The notes beneath the pieces were generated by a model that searched no databases, was not told where the DNA came from, and worked only from the letters and a program-made list of their open reading frames with translations. Below, one piece after another: positions 6,413-13,174 of a DNA stretch of 13,433 bases. The stretch is from Bacillota bacterium. Lineage in GTDB: Bacteria > Bacillota > Clostridia > Christensenellales > UMGS416. Position numbers and translations under genes: made by a program. Where the stretch lies: contig JAEYYW010000065.1 of the NCBI GenBank assembly GCA_023428265.1, forward strand, positions 1 through 13,433, given 5' to 3'. Numbering within the stretch: position 1 is the stretch's first letter; each line of letters begins with the position of its first letter.

Positions 6413-6704
6413 GCACTCACCCCCCCGGCCCCCTCTCCCAAAAGCAACCCTCATCCCCCAACCCCTTCCCCCAGAGCATTGGGGGAAGGGGAGAAGTTAG
6501 TCGGGGCTTGCACCTCGGCCCCCCGATATTTCTGCATGGCATTAACGACTCTATTGATAGATGCCGGGGGATTGGGGGTGATAACCCCCATACTAATATA
6601 CCCCTCCCCCAATCCCATGGGGGAGGGGCAAGGGGAGAGGGTTTTTTGTGGGAGACGCAATGGGGAGAGGGCGCTTTGGCGGAAGGGGCCGGCAGGTGAG
6701 TGCC
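6412..6704. mobile_element. MITE-like element, 293 bp, no coding capacity
   Basis: Ends GGCACTCACC (6412-6421) and GGTGAGTGCC (6695-6704) are perfect 10-base terminal inverted repeats; similarity continues inward as CCGGCCCC with one gap. Inside are two strong hairpins: arms CCCCTTCCCCCA (6462-6473) and TGGGGGAAGGGG (6480-6491), and arms CCCCTCCCCCA (6601-6611) and TGGGGGAGGGG (6618-6628), each with a six-base loop. No clear target-site duplication is visible and there is no transposase frame. It fills the gap between the HAD gene and tadA. Confidence 0.6.
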
Positions 6705-6747
6705 ATTAACACTTGTATTCCAACAATCCATATGAGAAGATAACCCC

Positions 6748-7227
6748 ATGGACCAAAAGCACACAAATGAATATTTCATGCGCCAGGCATTGAAGCAGGC
6801 TGCGTTGGCCGCCGCCCACGGCGACGTGCCGGTGGGCGCGGTGGTGGTGAAAGAGGGAAAGATCATCGCCCGTGGCCGCAACCGCCGCGAGGAAAAGGGC
6901 GACCCCACCGCCCACGCGGAGGTGGAGGCATTGAGAAAAGCCGCCAAGAAGCTTGGCGGCTGGTACCTGCACGGCTGCACATTGGTGGTCACGCTGGAGC
7001 CCTGCCCGATGTGCGCCGGGGCGGCAATGCAGGCGCGGCTGGAGGCCGTGGTGTTTGGCGCCTATGACCCCAAGGCCGGGTGCGCGGGTTCGCTCATGAA
7101 CCTGCCCGGCGATGCGCGGTTCCCCCACCGGGTGGCCGTGACCGGCGGCGTGCTGGAAAATGACTGCGCGGCGCTTTTGAAGGAGTTCTTCAAGCAAAGG
7201 CGCAGGCAGGCCCAGAGCGATACATAA
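6748..7227 (+). CDS. tadA: tRNA-specific adenosine deaminase (159 aa)
   Basis: TadA converts adenosine 34 to inosine in tRNA-Arg(ACG). The zinc site and catalytic core are evident: H56-A57-E58 (ligand and proton shuttle) and P85-C86-P87-M88-C89 (the two Cys ligands), followed by AGAAMQARLEAVVFGAYDPK and a GAGSL-like stretch (CAGSLMNL). The N-terminal FMRQALKQA helix is typical. Length matches the family (about 150-170). The ribosome binding site is modest (GAGAAG). In many Bacillota tadA lies beside the SRP RNA and dnaX; no such RNA is seen here, and the MITE-like element precedes it instead. The esterase gene follows after 55 bases on the same strand and may be co-transcribed. Confidence 0.95.
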   Translation: MDQKHTNEYFMRQALKQAALAAAHGDVPVGAVVVKEGKIIARGRNRREEKGDPTAHAEVEALRKAAKKLGGWYLHGCTLVVTLEPCPMCAGAAMQARLEAVVFGAYDPKAGCAGSLMNLPGDARFPHRVAVTGGVLENDCAALLKEFFKQRRRQAQSDT

Positions 7228-7282
7228 CACCACTGCCCCGTTGCATGCCCGCGCAGCAAACCAAGAGGAAAAGGAGCTCCCC

Positions 7283-8578
7283 ATGGCATTGACGCTGCTG
7301 CTCGCCACGGTGTGCCTGGAAGCCGCGCTGGCAATATGCCGCATGCGCTTCCAAACAATGCGCCTGCTTCTGCGGGAGTATGGGCGTTTTGCCTTGTTGC
7401 TGCTGCTGGCCGCGGCGGTAGCGGCGCAATGGATCCATTGGGGCATTCGCTGGTATTTGGCGGGCGGTCTGCTGTTGGCCTGGGCGGCAATCGGCGGTGT
7501 CCGGCTGATTCGCGCGGCGCAGCAATCGCGCAGGGGCGTGGCCGAGGCCGTGCCCAGATACACACCGGGCAGGGCCATCCGCCGGGCGGCGGGTGCTGTG
7601 CTGCTGATGGCAATCGCGCTGACCCCGGCGTTCCTCTTCCCGGAGCGGCCGCCGCTGGAATCAACCGGGCCCCACGCCGTTGCCACGGAAACCCGCACGT
7701 TCACCGACCGCAGCCGCGCTGACCCCTACTCGAAAAGCGGCGAACCCCGCAGGCTCACCGTGCAGTTTTGGTACCCGGCGCAGGCGCCGGGCCGGTCCTG
7801 CCCGCTGGTGGTGTTTTCCCACGGCAGCTTTGGGGTGAGGACCAGCAATGTGTCGCTGTTTCAAGAGCTGGCCAGCCATGGCTATGTGGTTGCCTCCATC
7901 GATCACACCCATCAATGCCTTTACACCACCGATGAAGAGGGCCGCACCATCTGGATGGATCCGGGCTATGTGCAGGAGGTGCAGAGGGAAGATGCTCACA
8001 CCGACCGGCAACAAAGCTTTGCCTATTATCAAAAGTGGATGAGCATTCGCACTGCCGACCTCAATTTTGTGATCGACACCGTGCGATCCGAGGCGGAAAA
8101 TCAAAAGGATGGCCCTTGCGGCTTAACAGACGCCTCAAAGATTGCTGTGATGGGCCACTCTTTGGGCGGGTCGGCGGCGCTGGGGGTGGGCAGGCAGCGC
8201 GGCGATGTGGACGCGGTGATCGTGCTGGAGGCTCCCTTCCTTTGCGACATCACCGGCGTGGCGGAAGGCGGCTTTGTGTATGTGGACGAGCCCTACCCTG
8301 TGCCGGTGCTCAATGTGTATTCCGACAGCGCCTGGGGCCATCTGGACGAATGGACGCAATATGCCCGCAATCAGGACCTGCGAGACAACCCCGGCGGCAC
8401 TGCCGAAACCCTGCACCTGCCGGGCGCCTGGCACCTGGATCTGACCGATTTGTCGCGCACCAGCCCGTTTTTCACGCGGATGCTCAATGGCGGGCAGGCT
8501 GCGCAAGACCCTGATGGCACGCTGCGGGCATTGAACAGGGCGTGCCTGGATTTCCTGAACCTGGCACTGAGAAGATAA
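7283..8578 (+). CDS. Membrane-anchored alpha/beta hydrolase, PAF-acetylhydrolase-like (431 aa)
   Basis: Residues 1-120 hold four hydrophobic segments (about 3-19, 35-50, 57-76, 102-119). The charged loops at 20-34 and 77-101 are strongly basic, which by the positive-inside rule puts the catalytic domain outside the membrane. The domain has an oxyanion-type VVFSHGSFG (H180), the nucleophile elbow GHSLGG (S293), and GAWHLDLTDLS (H384). By alignment from memory with human plasma PAF-acetylhydrolase (S273, D296, H351), the acid position is E316 in VIVLEAPF. It would be a serine esterase or lipase on a short or oxidised acyl substrate; the substrate is unknown. The frame is open from 7241, but the ATG at 7283 has AAAAGGAG six bases upstream. 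It follows tadA closely. Confidence 0.82.
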   Translation: MALTLLLATVCLEAALAICRMRFQTMRLLLREYGRFALLLLLAAAVAAQWIHWGIRWYLAGGLLLAWAAIGGVRLIRAAQQSRRGVAEAVPRYTPGRAIRRAAGAVLLMAIALTPAFLFPERPPLESTGPHAVATETRTFTDRSRADPYSKSGEPRRLTVQFWYPAQAPGRSCPLVVFSHGSFGVRTSNVSLFQELASHGYVVASIDHTHQCLYTTDEEGRTIWMDPGYVQEVQREDAHTDRQQSFAYYQKWMSIRTADLNFVIDTVRSEAENQKDGPCGLTDASKIAVMGHSLGGSAALGVGRQRGDVDAVIVLEAPFLCDITGVAEGGFVYVDEPYPVPVLNVYSDSAWGHLDEWTQYARNQDLRDNPGGTAETLHLPGAWHLDLTDLSRTSPFFTRMLNGGQAAQDPDGTLRALNRACLDFLNLALRR

Positions 8579-8607
8579 CCATCAACATCGGGCCAAACCC
8601 CGCCCGA

Positions 8608-8635
8608 CATTGCCGTTTGATCCTGCGCGGCAATG
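8608..8635. terminator. Weak inverted repeat between convergent genes
   Basis: CATTGCCG (8608-8615) and CGGCAATG (8628-8635) flank a 12-base loop between the esterase stop and the end of the lipoprotein gene read from the other strand. Without a T-tract, terminator function is only a possibility. Confidence 0.3.
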
Positions 8636-8692
8636 CTCAGGCAGGGGAAAGCCCAGCTCGCCTGCCGGTTGCGCCGGTCGGCGGCACCGGAA

Positions 8693-9163
8693 TCATTTCT
8701 CCAGCGTGCCCACTACAGGCACCCCCTCCAGCTTTCCGACGCCGTGGGGAGACTGCTTCTTGATTTCGTCCGTCAGATCCTTCCCGGCAGTGAAGCGCCC
8801 CCAGTGGTCTCCGCCCTTCCATTCGGGGACGTCGGTCACGTCATAAACCACGCCATCCACGGCCACATAAGCGGGGTTGCCGTTCTGGCCGTTATACGTG
8901 GCCAGCTCCTCGGTGGTGAAGACCTTGTCTTCCGGCGCGGTGGTAGAAGCGTCGGGAGCAGTGGTTCCATCCGTGGCGGATGCCTCGGGGGCAGTTGTCC
9001 CATCGGTGGCCTCAGGGGCGGTGGTGGCCGGAGCTGCCGATTCTGTCGGCGCTGCCGTGGCAGGGGCCGGGGTTACGGCAGGCGTGGTGCACGCGGCCAG
9101 CAGCAGGATGGAAGCGGTGAAAACGGCGAGCAATGCGCCGGAGCGTTTGGTCAGTTTGTTCAT
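8693..9163 (-). CDS. Lipoprotein with cytochrome b5-like heme/steroid-binding domain (156 aa)
   Basis: A lipoprotein signal runs from MNKLTKR through a hydrophobic core to the lipobox LLAAC, with C25 as the lipidated residue. Residues 26-79 are a Thr/Ala/Pro/Glu-rich spacer with repeated ATDGTTAPEAS-type units, as for a surface tether. Residues 80-156 match the cytochrome b5-like domain (Pfam PF00173): FTTEELATYNG, PAYVAVDGVVYDVT, then H120, GKDLT, SPHG (H140) and a PVVGTL end. Bacterial members of this kind are small heme- or ligand-binding domains on the cell surface; whether heme binds here is not known. AGAGGTG precedes the ATG. The gene stands alone, convergent with the esterase. An electron-transfer role in the envelope is inference. 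Confidence 0.85.
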   Translation of the reverse strand: MNKLTKRSGALLAVFTASILLLAACTTPAVTPAPATAAPTESAAPATTAPEATDGTTAPEASATDGTTAPDASTTAPEDKVFTTEELATYNGQNGNPAYVAVDGVVYDVTDVPEWKGGDHWGRFTAGKDLTDEIKKQSPHGVGKLEGVPVVGTLEK

Positions 9164-9329
9164 ATCAACACCTCTTTCGGGGATGGATTCTGAATTAATT
9201 GTAGTAAAGCAAGCGGCAACTGAAAGTGATTGGGATTACCGACAGGCAGGATTGCCATATATGCGTTAAATTCCAGGATTCGGGCGGATACTGAGCCCCG
9301 CCCCGTGCTTTCACCTGTATGCAGATTAT

Positions 9330-9503
9330 CGGGCCGGTACAGGCTGGCCGCATCCTGCGGATGCTGCTCGCCCATGCAACCCGGAGCCCGGCCCGTACAT
9401 TGAGTGGAAGCTCACAGATGTATCTTTTGATAATTTTTGGTTGGATCAAAGATTTTGCTTGAATATGGCGGTCTATGTAGGGGCGGGGCTCCGTACCCGC
9501 CCC
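9330..9503. repeat. REP/MITE-like element bounded by inverted GC units, copy B
   Basis: The unit at 9382-9400 (CGGAGCCCGGCCCGTACAT) is the inverse of 9475-9493, with two mismatches. The right end forms a hairpin GGGGCGGG (9480-9487) / CCCGCCCC (9496-9503). On the left, CGGGCCGG (9330-9337) can pair with CCGGCCCG (9388-9395) around an internal GCATCC/GGATGC hairpin (9351-9365). The core and the CTTGAA-x-ATGGC approach to the right end resemble copy A (3229-3364). The surrounding gap 9164-9600 otherwise shows only the promoter at 9583. Confidence 0.65.
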
Positions 9504-9582
9504 CTCTGATTGGGGCACCATCCTGGTCTGCGTTTGCTTTAATAGATCTGTGTGTAGTCATCCCATGCATCCAGCTGTGGCG

Positions 9583-9612
9583 TTGACACCATCTTAGCAA
9601 ATGCGATACAAT
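9583..9612 (+). promoter_or_regulatory. Promoter of the small secreted protein gene
   Basis: A perfect TTGACA (9583-9588) and TACAAT (9607-9612) are separated by 18 bases. The expected start near 9619 rules out the ATG at 9601 and favours the ATG at 9649. Confidence 0.6.
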
Positions 9613-9648
9613 CTCCTTAGCGCTATTGCGGGAAAGGATGGCAATGCT

Positions 9649-10170
9649 ATGAGCCGGAAAACGCTGCGGAACTGCTTGCCCCTGTTGATCACAGCTGCTT
9701 TGGCGGTGTTCATCCTGTGCATTCCAACCGGCCAGGCCGGCGACACCACCGGCATGGCGACCAATCCTGCATCGGCAGCAGATAGCCCGTTGGCCGTTGA
9801 TAACTTTCAATCGCAGCATCCCAACGCCGAGGTTGTCGTGACGCGCCAGATTGATTTGGATGGTGACGGAGCGCAAGACAGCGTCATCCTTTATTGTGAC
9901 ACAGACCCCTCTGGCAGAAAGACAACCACCAACATCTGGATCGCGACTGCCGATCACATGGCCAGCCTGGACCTGGCCGGCGGCGACTCCAATTTTTCCT
10001 TTGCATACGGGGACACCTCGCTGGACTTTGACCTCAATCAACAGGCAGTGATTGTGTATCTATCCGATGCCCAAATGAACCGGGTGCTGGCATATCGCCT
10101 GACGGTTGCCGGCGATCCGGGCAAGTCGCAAACAAACATCAAGGTTACAGCAAGCCAGGTCGCAAGTTAA
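9649..10170 (+). CDS. Small secreted or membrane-anchored protein with Ca-binding-like loop (173 aa)
   Basis: The N-terminus MSRKTLRNCL followed by a hydrophobic stretch (about 10-26) is a signal peptide or anchor; a cleavage after GQA (28-30) is plausible. The mature part is about 140 residues of alternating strands. Residues 69-77 (DLDGDGAQD) place Asp at 69, 71, 73 and 77, the pattern of EF-hand/dockerin or FG-GAP calcium loops, directly followed by SVILY as in beta-propeller repeats. Only one such unit is present. I do not recognise a family. AAAGGA precedes the ATG. The gene has its own promoter and a strong terminator, so it is a single-gene unit. Codon choice resembles its neighbours although it is slightly less G+C-rich. 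Confidence 0.7.
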   Translation: MSRKTLRNCLPLLITAALAVFILCIPTGQAGDTTGMATNPASAADSPLAVDNFQSQHPNAEVVVTRQIDLDGDGAQDSVILYCDTDPSGRKTTTNIWIATADHMASLDLAGGDSNFSFAYGDTSLDFDLNQQAVIVYLSDAQMNRVLAYRLTVAGDPGKSQTNIKVTASQVAS

Positions 10171-10190
10171 GCATCAGAATTGATTCACAG

Positions 10191-10228
10191 AAAAGCCCGC
10201 CCACGCGAAAGTGGACGGGCTTTTGTTT
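10191..10228 (+). terminator. Intrinsic terminator of the small secreted protein gene
   Basis: AAAAGCCCGCCCAC and GTGGACGGGCTTTT pair over 14 positions with one mismatch around a six-base loop, followed by GTTT. It begins 20 bases after the stop codon. Confidence 0.85.
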
Positions 10229-10237
10229 GTGGGATGA

Positions 10238-10265
10238 ATCAGCGCTGGGCGATGACAAGGGCGGG
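10238..10265. repeat. GCGATGACAAGGGCGGG direct repeat, copy 1
   Basis: A stretch ending CGATGACAAGGGCGGG recurs at 10466-10494 in the same orientation with few differences. Here the left half of the palindrome is eroded (AGCGCTGGGCGATGA). Confidence 0.6.
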
Positions 10266-10268
10266 GTA

Positions 10269-10284
10269 GTAGGGGCCGGGCTCC
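10269..10284. repeat. REP-like unit GTAGGGGCCGGGCTCC
   Basis: A single unit of the family found at 188-214, 3239-3257 and 9382-9400, here without a visible partner hairpin nearby. It lies within the 501-base gene-free stretch 10229-10729, which is filled with repeats. Confidence 0.55.
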
Positions 10285-10437
10285 AGGTTGCATAGGCGAG
10301 CAATGGCCGAAGGCCATGACCAGCCATCTGAAAGATCGTGGCCAGCCTGCCCCGGCCCGCGTTGATGGTTCCGTTTTAACCCACGCTTTATAGTTTAATA
10401 CTCGAGATTATGCTGCCTGCGGGCAGGAAATCCCCCC

Positions 10438-10496
10438 TGTCATCTGCCGATGACATCCCCCCTTGAATCATCGCTGCGCGATGACAAGGGCGGGTG
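10438..10496. repeat. Paired hairpins including GCGATGACAAGGGCGGG copy 2
   Basis: TGTCAT and ATGACA flank CTGCCG at 10438-10455. Next, CCTTG...CAAGG encloses TCATCGC and GCGATGA around TGC, making a long nearly perfect stem. The second half repeats 10238-10265. Confidence 0.6.
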
Positions 10497-10555
10497 GGGA
10501 GCGCTTCGAACAGGTTCTTTGCATCGGGCGAAACCCTGGTATAAACAAACTTTAC

Positions 10556-10732
10556 CCCTCTCCCAATCCAGTGGGGGTATTACCCCGGCAATTATGTAGG
10601 GTATTTGCGTAGCAAATGCTCGGGTAATTGCCGATAGCGGCTTGTCCGATGCAGCGCCGCGCTGCATCATAGAAGCAAACGCGAAGGGAGGGGTTGGGGG
10701 TGAGGGTTCGTATGAGGTAGGGGTGAGGGTTA
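10556..10732. repeat. Multi-hairpin palindromic element next to the helD stop
   Basis: CGGCAATTA (10586-10594) and TAATTGCCG (10625-10633) enclose ATTTGC/GCAAAT (10603-10617). A second stem has GATGCAGCG (10648-10656) and CGCTGCATC (10660-10668). Pyrimidine-rich CCCCTCTCCCAATCC on the left and purine-rich GGGAGGGGTTGGGGG on the right recall the composition of the element at 6412-6704. It runs into the helD stop codon at 10730-10732. Confidence 0.6.
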
Positions 10733-12979
10733 TTCCCCCATCAGCTTTGTCAACTCCCCGGAGTAGTAGCACACCAGCCGGTGCAGCGGGCGGGTGAGGC
10801 ACACATACAAAAGGCGGCAGTGCAGCGGGTCGTCGGGCCAGAGAGTTTCGTTGAGGTCCGCCAGCACGATGGCGTCAAACTCCAGGCCCTTCACCATGTG
10901 GGCCGGCAGCACCATGGGGCCGCCGCGGTAATCGTCGTCGCCGTCGCGATACAGTGACAGGCCCTCCACACGGGGTTTCAGCTTCTTATAGAGCGCTTCT
11001 GCATCCTTCGGGCGCTTGTGCACCACGGCCACGGTCTTCATGCCGTCGGCCAGCAGCGCATTCACTTTCTCGGCGATGGCGGCCTCCGGTTGTTTCTCCG
11101 GCAGGGGCAAAACCTCCGGCTCCCGGCCGTGGCGCAGCACCGGGCGGGCCTGACGCTGGCCGGGGAAGGGGTGGCGGGCGGCCACCTTGCCGGCGAACTC
11201 CATGATCTCCACCGTGTTGCGGTAACTGGTGACCAGCTCGTGGAAGTCAGCGCAGCCGGGGCCGAACACACCGTCCATGATGGCCTGCCAGCCGGTGACG
11301 CCCCGGTAGCCGTGGATGCCCTGGGCGAGATCGCCCACGATCGTGAACGACGCGTTTTGCGTGAGCGTCTTGAGCACGTCAAACTGAAAGGCGGAGAAGT
11401 CCTGCGCCTCGTCGAGCACCGTGTGGTGGATGTCCAGCCGCTCGGTCTGGCCGAAGAGCAGGCCGTTCAGATAGATGATCGGCGCAATGTCCGCCGTCTC
11501 GATGCGCTTGCTGTTCAGGCGGGCGAGGCTGTCTTCACAGAGGGCTTGCCAGTCGCCCGCGTCCGCGCCGTCCGGCAACGGGAAGAGCGGCTCCAGCGAC
11601 AGCAGCTGCCGGTACTGCTCCATCAGCTCCAGTTTCGGGAAGGCCTTCATGCAGTCGTCCACGGCGTGGGCGGCGTGCTCGTCATACTCCTTCAAGCGCT
11701 GGTCGCGGGCGGCGTAGAGGCGCTGCATGAGCGCCCGGCGCTCCTCCGAGTCCACCGGCATCTTCTCGCGGATCAGGTTGGCGCGGCGCACGGCCTCCTT
11801 TTCCAGGTCGGCCTTGGCGTTTTCCAGCGCGTCCTTCAACCGGCTGGCCAGCACCTTTTTCAGCTGCGGCACCCTGCGGGCCAGCGGAAAGGGCGACAGG
11901 TCCGTTGTGACCACCCGCGTGAGCTCCGCCCGGGTCATCACCGTGACCGGCCCCATCCGCAGCCCCTCCCGCGGGGCCAGCGACGCAGCCAGCGCGTTCA
12001 CATAGCGGCGCACGCACTCCTTCATTTCCAGGCTGCCCTTGAGCCTTGCCATCCGCACGATGGGCCTGCGCTCGTGCTCGGGTAGTTCGAGTAATTTGAG
12101 CAGCGTGCCCGAGTCATCGAGCGGCGGCAGCTTCTTGCCGGTGAGCATGCCGCCCAGGCCGTAGAACGTGGTCTGCAGCACGTTCTCCGCGCCCAGCTCC
12201 GGCAGCACCGCCGAAATGTAATTCAGAAACAGCGGCGAGGGAGCGATGACCATCAGGTTCTCCGGGCCCATCGTCTGCTGATAGGTATACAAAAGCCACG
12301 TGATGCGGTGCAGCGCCACGGTGGTCTTGCCGGCGCCGGCCACGCCCTGCACGACCATGGGGCGTTTATAGTTGTGGCGGATGATGTCGTTCTGCTCGGC
12401 CTGGATCGTCGTGACAATGTCCCGCAGCCTCGCGTTGGCGTGGTCGGAGAGCACTTCGTGCAGGTAATCGTCTTGCGTCACAATGTCGGCGTCAATGATC
12501 GAATGGAGTTTGCCGTCGGATATGCTGAAGATGCGTTTGAGGCTCATGTCACCGGACACGATACCGGCGGGGCTTTCAAATTGGGCCGGGCCCACCTGGG
12601 CTCCGTAATACAAATTTGCGATGGGGCTGCGCCAGTCGTAGATGAAGGGCCTGCGGCTCGCCGCGTCGGTGACGCCCCATTTGCCGATGTAGAGCCGGTC
12701 GTAGTCTGCGTCGCCGTCCTTCTTGAAGTCCACGCGGGAGAAATAGGGCGTGTGCTCGGCGTAGCGGAGGTTTTTTGCCTTTTGGCTGGTGATGGCGTAA
12801 ATCTTTTCGGCCACGAACCACTCGTGGTAGTATTCCCGCTGCACCAGCCGTAACCGGAGGACTTCCTTCAATTGCTTCTGCTCGAGTTCATCGGCGGCGG
12901 CCTGCTCATGGGTGACGCGGGCGATGGCCTCGGCGAGCTTGCGGGACTCCTCCGGGAAGTCCCTGTGGAGGGAGGACAA
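10730..12979 (-). CDS. helD: HelD-like UvrD-family helicase / RNA polymerase recycling factor (749 aa)
   Basis: HelD binds stalled or post-termination RNA polymerase and, using ATP, frees it from nucleic acid. A helical N-terminal arm (residues about 10-75) precedes PYFSRVDF (78-85), RLYIG (95-99) and IYDWRSPIANLYY (113-125), all HelD signatures. Walker A is GVAGAGKT (K218), Walker B LDEAQD (D523, E524), followed by SYRNTVEIMEFAGK and a C-terminal LLYVCLTRPLHRL. A long helical insertion lies between the two ATPase halves. Length is close to B. subtilis HelD (774). The frame is open to 13084, but AGGAGG at 12988-12993 is eight bases before a TTG at 12979 and the upstream stretch contains the promoter, so TTG is chosen. 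The N-terminal arm seems some 20 residues shorter than in B. subtilis. The gene stands alone. Confidence 0.92.
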   Translation of the reverse strand: MSSLHRDFPEESRKLAEAIARVTHEQAAADELEQKQLKEVLRLRLVQREYYHEWFVAEKIYAITSQKAKNLRYAEHTPYFSRVDFKKDGDADYDRLYIGKWGVTDAASRRPFIYDWRSPIANLYYGAQVGPAQFESPAGIVSGDMSLKRIFSISDGKLHSIIDADIVTQDDYLHEVLSDHANARLRDIVTTIQAEQNDIIRHNYKRPMVVQGVAGAGKTTVALHRITWLLYTYQQTMGPENLMVIAPSPLFLNYISAVLPELGAENVLQTTFYGLGGMLTGKKLPPLDDSGTLLKLLELPEHERRPIVRMARLKGSLEMKECVRRYVNALAASLAPREGLRMGPVTVMTRAELTRVVTTDLSPFPLARRVPQLKKVLASRLKDALENAKADLEKEAVRRANLIREKMPVDSEERRALMQRLYAARDQRLKEYDEHAAHAVDDCMKAFPKLELMEQYRQLLSLEPLFPLPDGADAGDWQALCEDSLARLNSKRIETADIAPIIYLNGLLFGQTERLDIHHTVLDEAQDFSAFQFDVLKTLTQNASFTIVGDLAQGIHGYRGVTGWQAIMDGVFGPGCADFHELVTSYRNTVEIMEFAGKVAARHPFPGQRQARPVLRHGREPEVLPLPEKQPEAAIAEKVNALLADGMKTVAVVHKRPKDAEALYKKLKPRVEGLSLYRDGDDDYRGGPMVLPAHMVKGLEFDAIVLADLNETLWPDDPLHCRLLYVCLTRPLHRLVCYYSGELTKLMGE

Positions 12980-13018
12980 GGGTACCACCTCCTGACTTTT
13001 GGGGAAACAAGGAGTGGT

Positions 13019-13048
13019 ATTATAGCATGGGAGGGGAGGGGAGGGCAA
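13019..13048 (-). promoter_or_regulatory. Promoter of helD, with a G-rich tract in the spacer
   Basis: On the minus strand TATAAT is at 13019-13024 and the best -35 is TTGCCC (13043-13048) at 18 bases. The + strand of the spacer carries four G-runs separated by single A residues (13029-13045), a sequence able to form a G-quadruplex on the template strand for helD. Confidence 0.5.
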
Positions 13049-13116
13049 GAGGGGAATCATAATAAATGGAGAAGGCCAAACCATTCAAAGCAATCTGCTT
13101 ATGTACCATATGTAGT

Positions 13117-13145
13117 TTGACCACATCATTGCGTGAGAGTATAAT
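13117..13145 (+). promoter_or_regulatory. Promoter of the right-end AAA+ gene
   Basis: TTGACC (13117-13122) and a perfect TATAAT (13140-13145) are separated by 17 bases, with transcription expected near 13152 and the ATG at 13175. It is divergent from helD and lies in AT-rich DNA. Confidence 0.7.
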
Positions 13146-13174
13146 TAGGAAACAGAAAGAAGTGAGAGTGCAAA

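Noticed and set aside
6640..6747. SRP RNA gene next to tadA, as in some Bacillota
   Set aside because: No GGAA-tetraloop arm or conserved SRP core could be found; the stretch is mostly the right end of the MITE-like element.
6706..7704. 332-codon open frame on the minus strand
   Set aside because: It is antisense to tadA and the esterase, both of which have clear motifs and ribosome binding sites.
11018..12085. 355-codon open frame on the + strand
   Set aside because: It is fully antisense to helD, a product of high G+C codon bias, with no domain.
12980..13084. helD beginning at the ATG at 13084
   Set aside because: The added 35 residues are Pro-rich and lie over the promoter; AGGAGG at 12988-12993 fits the TTG at 12979.
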